36,115 nucleotides of DNA from Bacillus sp. REN3 (GCF_017912555.1 NZ_JAERSD010000032.1:1-36115), one strand, 5' to 3'. Numbered from the stretch's first letter, positions 7,962 to 16,085 are shown. The notes: generated from the sequence alone by a model not told the origin. A program made the numbers and translations.

Positions 7962-8002
7962 AGCTTGTAATCCTTGATTCATAAGGGTTTCAGGCTTTTT
8001 TT
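7962..8002 (+). terminator. Terminator behind the tRNA fragment
   Basis: AGCT (7962-7965) and AATCCTT (7969-7975) pair with AAGGGTT (7983-7989) and GGCT (7993-7996) around GATTCAT-type loop sequence, followed by seven T. It probably belonged to the original tRNA transcription unit. Confidence 0.65.
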
Positions 8003-8441
8003 ATTTGCTAAAGTGAAATTCACCAGTTCAGTAAGGAAAATTCATCTACTACGAAAACGACTGACCTGTTCATTCGCAAACTTTCCTTAGTTATATTAGC
8101 CAATTTATTCGATTGAGAATAACTTCTTTAAATTATTCGATTATAGATACGACTCAGGGTCCCAAACCTATCCTTACCTTCAACCGAGTGAAATGAGGTC
8201 AAAAACGCCACCCGACATGGGGTGTCATTTCATTTTAGATTGAACATCAACCGGGATATTGCAGCTATATTTACCCTTAATCCGATATCTCAATATGTCG
8301 CCCATTTTCCAGCCTGGTTTTTCAACACACCAGTTGGCGCGGCCAGGAAAGATAAGCTTTTTAAAATTCATTTATATACTGGAAACTTAAATGCCTATGG
8401 TATATTAATAGGGTTATGTACAGGCATCAAGGAGGTCAACG
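8003..8441. other. Spacer upstream of the DMT exporter, no gene recognised
   Basis: No gene is supported here. A long frame beginning at 8222 overlaps the exporter gene in another phase, lacks a ribosome binding site and has no family-like composition. The promoter of the exporter should lie here but I see no convincing consensus. Confidence 0.5.
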
Positions 8442-9347
8442 ATGAAAATAAACAAAGGCATCTTTTTTGTACTATTAGGAGCTGCATGTTTTGGTTTCAC
8501 GCCAATTTTCGCGAAGTTTGGATTCAGCTACGGGTATACCCTTGGCCAAATCAACATCGTCCAAATGATCATTTCCTTTCTTTCATTATGGACTTTTACC
8601 CTCTGCAAGCGGTCCAGTTTCAAAGGGCTGACCCGAAAAAACATCCTTCAAACCATGATCACTGGTTGTTTTGTGGGATTGACCAGTATATTCTATTACG
8701 GCTCGATGCAATATCTGCCTGCCTCACTGGCCATCATCTTATTGTTTCAATTTGTCTGGATCGGCATTCTCTTTGAGTGGATATTCAGCAAAATAAAACC
8801 AGCCCCCGTAACAATTTTTTCTGTTATTCTTATTTTGGCAGGGGTCTTTTTTGCCTCGGATATTTTAAATGGAAGTATCCAGGGCTTGCCCTATAAAGGA
8901 ATACTTTTTGGTATTTTGTCTGCTTTCACTTATGCAGGATTCATCTTTTTCAGCGGGAAAGTTGCTGTAAATGTCGATCCCTGGACCCGCAGTTCATTGA
9001 TGGTAACCGGATCAGCTATTTTGGTGATTGTTCTTTTCATCCGTGACATTCCATCCATCCTGCCATTGCAGGAAAAATTGGTTATCACTGCTGCTGGTGT
9101 ATCAATGTTTGGTTCGGTTCTTCCCCCACTTTTTTTTGCGGTTGGAGCACCTTTGATTTCGGGGGGTGTGGCGAATATTATTACTTCCATTGAGTTGCCC
9201 ATCGCCATCCTTTCCGCCCGTCTCATTCTATCTGAATCAGTAACCCAATTACAGTGGCTTGGGATTGTGATCATCTTAGCTGCCATCGCTCTGAATGAAG
9301 TCGGCACAAGCCTTTTTCGCAGCGGAAAGGATCCCTCAATCGAATAA
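8442..9347 (+). CDS. EamA/DMT-superfamily metabolite exporter
   Basis: 301 residues with about ten predicted membrane helices in two EamA repeats (roughly 6-135 and 155-290). Repeat signatures are visible at GAACFGFTPIFAKFGF near the start, YYGSMQYLPASLAIILLFQ at the end of the first repeat and VGAPLISGGVANIITSIELPIAILSARLILSE in the second. These proteins export amino acids or other small metabolites in the drug/metabolite transporter superfamily; the substrate is unknown. AGGAGGT lies seven bases before the ATG, and a terminator follows about 150 bases after the stop. Confidence 0.88.
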   Translation: MKINKGIFFVLLGAACFGFTPIFAKFGFSYGYTLGQINIVQMIISFLSLWTFTLCKRSSFKGLTRKNILQTMITGCFVGLTSIFYYGSMQYLPASLAIILLFQFVWIGILFEWIFSKIKPAPVTIFSVILILAGVFFASDILNGSIQGLPYKGILFGILSAFTYAGFIFFSGKVAVNVDPWTRSSLMVTGSAILVIVLFIRDIPSILPLQEKLVITAAGVSMFGSVLPPLFFAVGAPLISGGVANIITSIELPIAILSARLILSESVTQLQWLGIVIILAAIALNEVGTSLFRSGKDPSIE

Positions 9348-9498
9348 AGACAGCAAGCAACAAAGCTGTTTGCGCATGAAAATCTATTAAAACATATTGG
9401 CGAAAAATATTTCTCAGTATACATGAAGAAGATTTCTTTCTGCCTGATCTGATGATTTCTCAAAAGTTCAGCAAAGCAGATAAAAGTTAGTTCTCATG

Positions 9499-9543
9499 AG
9501 GGCGTTAATCCAATAAGGATGAACGCCCTTTTAATTATTAATA
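9499..9543 (+). terminator. Rho-independent terminator after the DMT exporter
   Basis: AGGGCGTT (9499-9506) pairs with AACGCCCT (9532-9539) and TTTT follows. Confidence 0.75.
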
Positions 9544-9658
9544 GGCAATTGATTGTCACAATTCCGTAACAAGCTTTTGTATCGCCTATACAAAAATTCT
9601 GCCTGAACTTCGTCCATTGGTGCCATATCATATCATAATCCAACTGCTTATAATTGAA

Positions 9659-9674
9659 AGTGAAATACTTCACA
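9659..9674. promoter_or_regulatory. Fnr/Rex-type box upstream of the dms operon
   Basis: AGTGAAATACTTCACA matches the palindrome TGTGAA-N4-TTCACA in 11 of 12 defined positions. It fits both the Bacillus Fnr consensus (TGTGA-N6-TCACA) and the Rex operator. It lies about 55 bases before the first gene of an anaerobic reductase operon, where Fnr activation is the natural expectation. Confidence 0.6.
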
Positions 9675-9729
9675 TATAGTCTTCGTATGAACTAGTTTTA
9701 AAGAAACGGATGGAAGGGGGCTATTTAGA

Positions 9730-10389
9730 TTGGAAGAGAACCGAAATCAGTTATCCAGAGCCATGCGTCAAAGAAAGCTTCAGTACGATTTTTTATCCAG
9801 GGTATTCAGAGAGCCATTAAGCCATGAATTTTTGAAAGAATGGAAAGAACTCATTCATCATGAAATTGAGCTCAGTGAACAGTTGGAGCCTTTTTTCCAT
9901 GAAATGAATCATTCAGAGCTGAATGAGATTGCGGAAAAAGAAAAACAGCATTTCCTCACATTATTTTTTGGGCCGGAACATATTTTGGCTCCGCCTTGGG
10001 AATCTGTCCATCGATCGGAAGATGGACTCCTATTTGGGGAAGCTACGCTGAAAATGCGGGAGAAACTCCGGTCATTCGATCTTGTCTTTGAAGGAGGATA
10101 TAAGGAACTGGAGGATCATATCTCCATCGAACTGGAGTTTATGGGGTATTTAATCTCGAAAACCATTGATTTGATTGAAAAAAATGAAGTAGATGAATTG
10201 ATTGACATATTGCATGATCAGTATTCATTCCTGGATGAGCATCTCACTAAGTGGATTGGCCACTTTACAAACAGGATCCAGCTTAATACCAGCAGTTCTT
10301 TGTACAGAGGTGCGGCAAGATTTTTGAATACACTTATCCAACAGGACTATCAATACTTAAAAGAGATAAAGGAGGTAACTTGCAAATGA
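9730..10389 (+). CDS. TorD/DmsD-family redox enzyme maturation chaperone
   Basis: 219 residues, all-helical, of the TorD/NarJ superfamily. These proteins bind the Tat signal of a molybdoenzyme and hold it until the cofactor is inserted. Family marks are FLTLFFGP (about 76-83), APPWESVHRS, the conserved acidic helix EDHISIELEFMGYLI (about 130-144) and FLDEHLTKWI. The TTG start at 9730 is preceded by a GGAAGGGGG run. Its stop overlaps the ATG of the catalytic subunit (ATGA), so the two are translationally coupled, which points to the downstream enzyme as its client. Confidence 0.88.
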   Translation: MEENRNQLSRAMRQRKLQYDFLSRVFREPLSHEFLKEWKELIHHEIELSEQLEPFFHEMNHSELNEIAEKEKQHFLTLFFGPEHILAPPWESVHRSEDGLLFGEATLKMREKLRSFDLVFEGGYKELEDHISIELEFMGYLISKTIDLIEKNEVDELIDILHDQYSFLDEHLTKWIGHFTNRIQLNTSSSLYRGAARFLNTLIQQDYQYLKEIKEVTCK

Positions 10390-12776
10390 GTGACAACCTG
10401 TTTCAAAAGCTTTCTGATCTTTCCATGGCCAGGCGGACTTTTTTGAAGGTGACTGGCGCGGTTTCTGCGCCGCTTGCTTTTGGCGGGGTTTTGGGATCGA
10501 AAAGAATCATCGAAAATGCGTCAGCATCAGGGAAAGGAGCCAAGGAACGAATCATCCCTACATGCGGTACAACAAACTGTGGAGGGCGCTGTCTTGTAAA
10601 AGCTCATGTGAAGGATGGCGCGATTATCCGGATTTCTACCGATGACGCAAAAGAAGATACGCTTATCTGCCCACAGATTAGGGCCTGTTTGCGCGGACGG
10701 AGTTATCGCAAGTTTGTCTACAACCCTGATCGTTTGAAATATCCGATGAGAAGAACAGGAAAACGAGGAGAAGGAAGGTTTGAAAGGATATCCTGGGAAG
10801 AAGCGATTGATACGATTTATAAAGAAACCGAAAGAATCACCAAAAAATATGGAAGGAAATCTTTATATAGCAACTATGCATCAGGGAACTGGGGTGGCAT
10901 CGCAAGCGGACGTATCATGTTCAACAAACTAATGGGGATGACCGGAGGATATTTAGGATACCACAATACGTACAGTACGGCGCAAACATCGAATGCCACC
11001 CCATTCACCTATGGTACGGGATCAACAGGCAGCAGCCTTGATTCACTTGTTAATTCAAAGCTGATTATTTTATGGGGGCATAATCCAGCTGAAACGATTT
11101 TTGGCACTTCGAACTTCTATTTGCAAAAAGCAAAAGAAGCAGGCGCTAAAATTTATACAGTTGATCCGCGCCAGTCGGATTCGACCATTGCTCTAGCGGA
11201 TGAATGGTTCCCGATCAGGCCGACAACGGATAATGCCCTGATGGATGCCATGATGCATGTCATCATCACAGAAAATCTTCACGATAAAAAATTCCTGGAT
11301 CGATACTGTCTGGGTCATGATGAAAGCCATATGCCTGAAGGTGTACCTAAGGGGGAGTCTTTAGAGAGCTATATTTTAGGAAGGAAAGATGGCACTCCTA
11401 AAACTCCTGAATGGGCAGAAAAAATATGCGGTTTGCCTGCAAATAAAATTCGCCAGTTAGCCCGTGATTATGCGACTGCCAAACCGGCTGCTTTAATCCA
11501 GGGATGGGGACCTCAGCGCCACATGAATGGGGAGCAGATTGTCCGCGGCAGCACGGTCTTAGCATCATTGACTGGAAATGTAGGTGTAAATGGAGGCTGG
11601 GCTTCCGGGGCTGGATATTTCGCCCGGACAGGTGTTGCTGCCGTACCGAATGTCCCGAATCCATTAGGAATCTCGATCCCGTGCTTCTTATGGACAGATG
11701 CGATTACAAGGGGAAAGGAAATGTCCTCCAGTGACGGTGTGATCGGATTGGAAGAAGGTGAAACATTGGGGGCCAACATCAAGTGCATCTATAATTTGGC
11801 CGGCAATGCGCTGCTCAACCAGCATGGGAATATCAATAAAACCAAAAAGATCCTTGAAGACGAAAGTTTGGTGGAATTCATTGTTGTAAGTGATGTTTTT
11901 ATGACGCCATCAGCCAAGTTTGCCGACATCCTCCTGCCATCCAATACCTTCTTTGAAAGGTACGATATTGGCTTGCCGTGGGGATATGGCGACTATGCCA
12001 TTCTTTCACAGAAGGTCATTGAGAATTTATATGAGTCCAAGTCTGATTATGAGTGGCTAAGGATGCTTGCGGAAAAAATGGGAGTCGAAAAGGAGTTTTC
12101 AGAAGGAAAGAGTGAAGAGGATTGGGCGAAATGGGTAGTAGAGGAAACACGCAAAACTGATCCATCCTTCCCAAGCTGGGAACAAATGAAGAAGCAAGGC
12201 ATCCATAAGTGGAAGTTTGACAAGACGACAATAGGGTTTGAAGCGCAAATCAAGGATCCAGCTAAAAATCCTTTCCCGACACCGTCCGGCAAGATTGAAA
12301 TTTTCTCAAAACAATTATGGGACATGGACAAACATGAAGAAATTCCGGCCATTCCTAAACATATAGCTGTGAAGGAAGGGCCTGAAAGCGACTTGAGGAA
12401 GAAGTATCCCCTTCAATTAATAGGCTGGCACTATAAGCGGCGCTGCCATTCCACGCATGATAATAACCCATGGATGGAAGAAGCAGGGAAGCAAGAGATG
12501 TGGATGAATTCCCTTGATGCGAAGAGCAGGAGTCTTAAGACAGGTGACCTAGTGGAAGTATACAATGACCGGGGAGTCGTCCGCATACCTGTTTTGGTTA
12601 CAAATCGCATTATACCTGGAACAGTTGCGATTCCGCAGGGAGCATGGTATACGCCAAATAAAGACGGGATCGACATCCGCGGTGCGATAAATGTGCTTAC
12701 AACACAGGAGCCTTCACCGCTGGCAAAAGGGAATCCTCAGCATACCAATCTAGTCGAAGTGAAGAAAGCGCGATAA
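10386..12776 (+). CDS. dmsA: Tat-exported molybdopterin oxidoreductase, DMSO-reductase (DmsA-like) catalytic subunit
   Basis: 796 residues from the ATG at 10386 (AAGGAGGT upstream, ATGA overlap with the chaperone). A Tat signal carries ARRTFLK at residues 15-21. The [4Fe-4S] ligands are Cys60, Cys65, Cys69 and Cys101 in TCGTTNCGGRC and RACLRGRS; the first gap is four residues where E. coli DmsA has three. Ser197 in TYSTAQ is the likely molybdenum ligand. Strong DmsA-like blocks follow: KTPEWAEKICG, GWGPQRHMNGEQ, GNVGVNGG, FADILLPS, TPSGKIEIFS, LNVLTTQ-like INVLTTQEPSPLAKGNP. The enzyme reduces an S- or N-oxide (or related oxyanion) outside the membrane using electrons from its iron-sulfur partner. 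The true substrate cannot be read from sequence. The usual membrane anchor gene is broken (see 13380). Confidence 0.9.
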   Translation: MSDNLFQKLSDLSMARRTFLKVTGAVSAPLAFGGVLGSKRIIENASASGKGAKERIIPTCGTTNCGGRCLVKAHVKDGAIIRISTDDAKEDTLICPQIRACLRGRSYRKFVYNPDRLKYPMRRTGKRGEGRFERISWEEAIDTIYKETERITKKYGRKSLYSNYASGNWGGIASGRIMFNKLMGMTGGYLGYHNTYSTAQTSNATPFTYGTGSTGSSLDSLVNSKLIILWGHNPAETIFGTSNFYLQKAKEAGAKIYTVDPRQSDSTIALADEWFPIRPTTDNALMDAMMHVIITENLHDKKFLDRYCLGHDESHMPEGVPKGESLESYILGRKDGTPKTPEWAEKICGLPANKIRQLARDYATAKPAALIQGWGPQRHMNGEQIVRGSTVLASLTGNVGVNGGWASGAGYFARTGVAAVPNVPNPLGISIPCFLWTDAITRGKEMSSSDGVIGLEEGETLGANIKCIYNLAGNALLNQHGNINKTKKILEDESLVEFIVVSDVFMTPSAKFADILLPSNTFFERYDIGLPWGYGDYAILSQKVIENLYESKSDYEWLRMLAEKMGVEKEFSEGKSEEDWAKWVVEETRKTDPSFPSWEQMKKQGIHKWKFDKTTIGFEAQIKDPAKNPFPTPSGKIEIFSKQLWDMDKHEEIPAIPKHIAVKEGPESDLRKKYPLQLIGWHYKRRCHSTHDNNPWMEEAGKQEMWMNSLDAKSRSLKTGDLVEVYNDRGVVRIPVLVTNRIIPGTVAIPQGAWYTPNKDGIDIRGAINVLTTQEPSPLAKGNPQHTNLVEVKKAR

Positions 12777-12788
12777 GGAGGGAAGATC

Positions 12789-13364
12789 ATGGCACAACTG
12801 GGATTCTATATCGACCAATCACGGTGCACTGGATGTAAAGCTTGTGTGATTGCATGTAAAGATAAACATGATAATAGGGAAGGAACAAATTTCAGGAGAG
12901 TGTATTCCTTCCAAACAGGAGAGTTTTCCGAAAATGGAAAAGGAGCCTTCATCAACAACGTCCAATCATATTATTTATCTATTTCCTGCAATCATTGTGA
13001 AGAGCCTGCCTGCGCGAAAAACTGTCCTACAAAAGCAATGCACAAACGGGATGAAGATGGTGTAGTGGTCGTTGACCAGAATAAGTGCATTGGGTGCAGA
13101 TATTGTGAATGGAATTGCCCTTACGAGGGACCCCAATATAACAAAGATCTGGGCAAGATGACGAAATGCGACCTCTGTATTGACCTCCTTGAAAAAGGAG
13201 AAAAGGCTGCTTGTGAAGGTGCCTGCCCAGTAAGGGCGATTGAAATTGGCCCGATCGAGGAACTGAGGAAAAAATATGGAGAAGTCAATGAAATCAAGGG
13301 CATGCCTCCATCATCGATCACGAGACCGAATCTTGTGATTACACCGCATAAATATGCTAACTAA
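12789..13364 (+). CDS. dmsB: Four-cluster ferredoxin subunit (DmsB-like)
   Basis: 191 residues with sixteen cysteines in four [4Fe-4S] motifs: Cys13/16/19/23, Cys67/70/75/79, Cys100/103/106/110 and Cys127/130/142/146. This is the layout of DmsB, which passes electrons from the membrane anchor to the molybdenum subunit. AAGGAGGGAAG lies before the ATG, twelve bases after the catalytic gene, so both are co-transcribed. It has no signal of its own and would be exported with the catalytic subunit. A typical DmsB is about 200 residues. Confidence 0.92.
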   Translation: MAQLGFYIDQSRCTGCKACVIACKDKHDNREGTNFRRVYSFQTGEFSENGKGAFINNVQSYYLSISCNHCEEPACAKNCPTKAMHKRDEDGVVVVDQNKCIGCRYCEWNCPYEGPQYNKDLGKMTKCDLCIDLLEKGEKAACEGACPVRAIEIGPIEELRKKYGEVNEIKGMPPSSITRPNLVITPHKYAN

Positions 13365-13379
13365 GGGAGGAATCAAAGT

Positions 13380-13437
13380 TTGCACGAGTGATTTCCGCTC
13401 ATCTTCACCACATTGATTCCAGCGGGTGTCAGAAGCA
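13380..13437 (+). pseudogene. Remnant of a DmsC-type membrane anchor gene
   Basis: After AAGGGAGG (13363-13370) and nine bases, a TTG at 13380 opens a frame MHE-stop-FPLIFTTLIPAGV. DmsC proteins begin with HEWPLxIFT, so the TGA at 13389-13391 most likely replaces the tryptophan codon TGG. Resemblance stops after about 18 codons; the remaining membrane helices (DmsC has eight, about 280 residues) are absent. The place right after dmsB and the retained ribosome binding site support the reading. The following 200 bases contain open stretches on both strands that I cannot assign. Confidence 0.5.
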
Positions 13438-13698
13438 CAATCTTTCTTCGGGTGGCACCCTGAACGATCCATGGACACAGCAGTAGTGATTGCAGTAAAT
13501 ATGCAATTCCGCTCCTGTTTTTATCAAGAGAAACTCGGTCGGCTGCTCCCAGGCTTCACTGTATTGGATGTGCAGCAAGACCATGACACCAATTACCGCA
13601 AGCTGGCGCTGTAACTGTTTCCTTAGCCCAACCCAAACCAGGGGCAAATGCATATACAATAGTGTAAATATAAAGAGGTTAAGGAGGTAAGTCTATAA

Positions 13699-13920
13699 AT
13701 GTATGGTTACAGGAATCCTTATGGGCCCCAAGATCAGAGGTTTGGGTTCGGACTGCCGTTCTTAGGCGGATTGGCAGGCGGGCTATTAGGCACCGCTTTG
13801 CTGGCGCCACGTCCATTTTATGGATATCCGGGTTATGGCGTGCCATGTTGTCCGCCAGGCTTAGGCTACCCGGGATATGGCTATCCGGGCTATGCAGGTT
13901 ATCCGGGTTATCCTTACTAA
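13699..13920 (+). CDS. Gly/Tyr/Pro-rich small protein with PGYG-type repeats
   Basis: 73 residues with AAGGAGGTAAG before the ATG. The N-terminus is polar, then FGFGLPFLGGLAGGLLGTALL forms a glycine-zipper-like hydrophobic segment (about 18-37). The C-terminal half is built from YPGYG units with a CC pair near position 51. Similar small proteins are common in spore-forming bacilli, where some are coat or surface associated; no function is established for this one. It is followed by a strong terminator. A -10-like CATATACAAT lies about 50 bases upstream, which could serve a sporulation or a general sigma factor. Confidence 0.75.
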   Translation: MYGYRNPYGPQDQRFGFGLPFLGGLAGGLLGTALLAPRPFYGYPGYGVPCCPPGLGYPGYGYPGYAGYPGYPY

Positions 13921-13936
13921 CGATTAGAAAGTTTAG

Positions 13937-13970
13937 AAAGCTTCAATCCCAATGGGGTTGAAGCTTTTGC
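13937..13970 (+). terminator. Terminator after the Gly/Tyr-rich gene
   Basis: AAAGCTTCAA (13937-13946) pairs with TTGAAGCTTT (13958-13967), and CCC/GGGG extend the stem; T residues follow. Confidence 0.8.
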
Positions 13971-14107
13971 GTACAGATGGAAGGACATTTTATTCAACTT
14001 CATTCGAAAAAGTGAAAGAGAAAAGGGAGTTGATTTTCAAACGAGAAGAGACGGTAACTTAGAAGAGTAGGGAGCTAACTGCCCTTATTACATATGAACA
14101 TAAAAAG

Positions 14108-14132
14108 ACAGGATAAGGCTGACTTATCCTGT
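14108..14132 (-). terminator. Terminator of the phosphodiesterase gene
   Basis: ACAGGATAAG and CTTATCCTGT form a perfect 10-bp stem with a five-base loop. Minus-strand T residues (complement of 14102-14106) follow, seven bases past the minus-strand stop. Confidence 0.75.
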
Positions 14133-14138
14133 TCCATG

Positions 14139-15032
14139 TTATCTTTTCCGTTCTTGCAGGACTTCCTGCAAACGATCAGGGAAGTTTGTGAACATTCCAG
14201 TTACTCCCCAGTCAAGAAGCTGGCGCATATCTTCTTTTTCATTGACGGTGTATGGGTGGATCAATAAATCATGCTCTCTGACTTTTTGGACGTAAGCTTC
14301 ATCAATCATGTTGAAATTCATTCCCAGCCCGATGCTGTATGTTTTGTAAGCTTCCAGTTCAGCGTCCGTAATGGTTGCTGCCTTATCGTACCAGAGCAGT
14401 TGTATTAGCGGGAGGTCTGGATTCAATGCATGTACTTTCTTTAGGCTTTCGGGGCTGAAGGACTGGATGAGTACTTTGCTCGATGGCGAGTTCGGACCAG
14501 TCAGTCCGTATTCCTCAAGGATTTCCAGCAATTTTTCCTCCATACCAGGGTAGACTTCGGGTGATTTTGTTTCAATATAGTAACGGGAACCCTTTCCGAA
14601 TTTTTTGATGACTTCCTCCAGGGTTGGCACTTTCAGGCCTTCATATTCAGGTTTTGCGTAATCTGGGTATTTTTCATTGAACCAGGAACCAGCATCAAGC
14701 TGCTTGATTTCTGCGAGGGTATGGTCCTTGACAAGACCTGTGCCGTTTGTTGTCCGGTCAAGGGTTTCATCGTGCATGGCGATTAGCTCGCCATCCTTCG
14801 TCATTTGAAGGTCGACTTCGATGTAATCGCCCTTCATTTCTTCCCCCAGCTTGTAAGCTGGGATGGTATGCTCTGGCGCATACCCGGAGGCTCCTCGATG
14901 GGACACGTTCAGAATTTTGTTTTCAGTCAAAGAAGGATGGATCGATCCGGCAGCATGTGCCTCCCCTATAGCGCCTGTGCCCACTCCAACCAGGGCAGCC
15001 GACATAAGGATATGGCGGAAAATTGGTTTCAT
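14139..15032 (-). CDS. Secreted glycerophosphodiester phosphodiesterase (GlpQ-like)
   Basis: 297 residues. A signal peptide (residues 1-28, ending AHAA) directs it outside the membrane. The GDPD barrel starts at once with [13 protein letters not shown] (His45-Arg46), followed by [24 protein letters not shown], which supplies the metal-binding Glu and Asp and the second catalytic His, and ends with [14 protein letters not shown]. It hydrolyses glycerophosphodiesters to glycerol 3-phosphate and an alcohol; in bacilli GlpQ-type enzymes also act on glycerol-phosphate teichoic acid. The ATG follows a GGGGAAA site. It stands alone between terminators. No Pho or Glp operator was recognised. Confidence 0.9.
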   Translation of the reverse strand: MKPIFRHILMSAALVGVGTGAIGEAHAAGSIHPSLTENKILNVSHRGASGYAPEHTIPAYKLGEEMKGDYIEVDLQMTKDGELIAMHDETLDRTTNGTGLVKDHTLAEIKQLDAGSWFNEKYPDYAKPEYEGLKVPTLEEVIKKFGKGSRYYIETKSPEVYPGMEEKLLEILEEYGLTGPNSPSSKVLIQSFSPESLKKVHALNPDLPLIQLLWYDKAATITDAELEAYKTYSIGLGMNFNMIDEAYVQKVREHDLLIHPYTVNEKEDMRQLLDWGVTGMFTNFPDRLQEVLQERKR

Positions 15033-15177
15033 TTTGTTTCCCCTTTCGTATGTATTCTTTTTAATCTTAAGTGCAGGAGTTTAAGAGGATGTTGAGTTTA
15101 CATTAAAATTCGTAAAGATTCCATAACTATTAGAAAATTTTGTCATTTGAATAGTATCTACCCCTTATTTAGTTATC

Positions 15178-15195
15178 TTAATCATATCTGATTAA
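15178..15195. promoter_or_regulatory. Perfect inverted repeat upstream of the small gene
   Basis: TTAATCA-TATC-TGATTAA is a 7+7 palindrome 17 bases before the ribosome binding site at 15213. It could be an operator; no known consensus is matched with confidence. Confidence 0.3.
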
Positions 15196-15226
15196 AATGA
15201 GGAGCAATAATCAAAGGAGGGATTAT

Positions 15227-15447
15227 GTGAATAAAAGGGAAGCTTCCGAAAAAAGGTTCAATACCATACAGGGAAAGGTCTGCCGGATAGACAGGAAGTA
15301 CTTTTTGCCAAGGAATTATTGAGGGCAGTAAAAGAGAAAAATGATCGCATAAGAAAAGGATCGGTTATAACAGACAAAAGGACTGGTTGTGAAGCCCCGG
15401 TTCTTGACGGATCACGGCTTCTTGCAAAGGGAAACATCACACACTGA
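15227..15447 (+). pseudogene. Small hypothetical gene with a one-base frameshift
   Basis: AAAGGAGG lies six bases before a GTG at 15227. The start frame stops after about 35 codons, but one extra A in the A6 run at 15250-15255 makes a continuous 73-codon product: MNKREASEKKVQYHTGKG, LPDRQEVLFAKELLRAVKEK, a basic middle, then CEAPVLDGSRLLAKGNITH. The restored protein is charged and soluble, without a family I recognise. Either the gene is newly inactivated, or the base was lost in sequencing, or frame is restored during expression. Confidence 0.5.
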
Positions 15448-15537
15448 AGCTTTGTAAATGAACCCCGACATTACTTCAAGCATGCAGGACTAAGGGCTGC
15501 TCCAATATGGGGTATGGTTTGCGGGGATACCCAAGGG

Positions 15538-15574
15538 AAAAGGGACATCCACCGAAACCCCGGATGCCCCTTTT
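15538..15574. terminator. Bidirectional terminator between convergent genes
   Basis: AAAAGGGACATCC (15538-15550) pairs with GGATGCCCCTTTT (15562-15574) with one mismatch. T runs on both strands suit the convergent small gene and protease gene. Confidence 0.7.
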
Positions 15575-15605
15575 ATGTTTCTTTTCTATTAATTATATGT
15601 TTGTG

Positions 15606-16085
15606 TCAGCCTGTTAGCTTCGGCCATTCGTTGTACCGCAGAACATAATAAATGGCCAGTCCGTCACTGTAATTGCCTTTTCCATAATCGACAGGAACTA
15701 GTGAAAAGGTAGCCAGCCAGACCGAGAAATAAGAGTAACGGAGGAATATAGGATTCTGGCCAATGATTCCCTTTGCGATCAGGACATTGAGAAGGAAGAC
15801 AGAACCAAGGTTGAAAATGATTCCTCCTGCATGGACAAGGAAATGGGAAAGGCGGGTGTTCCATTTTAAATGGGCATATTCACAATAAGAATCGAGGAAA
15901 TACATCAGATTCAAACTGAATGGCCCTTTCTTGAAAATCTTTTTACCCCTTCCAAGTGAAAACTTGAATTCACCTCCGAATATCCATGCGAAAAAGGCAT
16001 GTCCAAGTTCATGGACGAGCGTTACAAAGGGATAGATTAATAGAAGAGCCAAAAGGAAGCTCCATAATTCAGGGAAACCAAACAT
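15606..16085 (-). CDS. Short M50-type (site-2 protease-like) membrane metalloprotease
   Basis: 159 residues from the ATG at 16085, chosen because AAGGAGGG sits eight bases upstream; a TTG seven codons earlier overlaps that site. HELGH at residues 25-29 lies in the first membrane segment, as in M50 intramembrane proteases. HAGGIIFNLG near the middle is at the place of the conserved NPG-type loop, and NYSDG close to the end could provide the third metal ligand (normally xDG). No PDZ or CBS domain is present. It is much shorter than SpoIVFB or RseP, so it may belong to a minimal uncharacterised branch, active or not. Partners are unknown. Confidence 0.7.
   Translation of the reverse strand: MFGFPELWSFLLALLLIYPFVTLVHELGHAFFAWIFGGEFKFSLGRGKKIFKKGPFSLNLMYFLDSYCEYAHLKWNTRLSHFLVHAGGIIFNLGSVFLLNVLIAKGIIGQNPIFLRYSYFSVWLATFSLVPVDYGKGNYSDGLAIYYVLRYNEWPKLTG

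Noticed and set aside
8222-8776. 184-codon frame overlapping the start of the DMT exporter
   Set aside because: It has no ribosome binding site, unlike the exporter, and its sequence has no domain-like pattern; it is out of phase with a clear family member.
3379-13391. TGA read as tryptophan, since the dmsC remnant has TGA at a Trp position
   Set aside because: The other internal TGA replaces glycine, and dozens of intact genes here end in TGA or TAA in the normal way; no evidence for code change.
13429-13659. Minus-strand frame of 76 codons opposite the dmsC remnant
   Set aside because: No ribosome binding site and no recognisable family; kept only as unassigned sequence.
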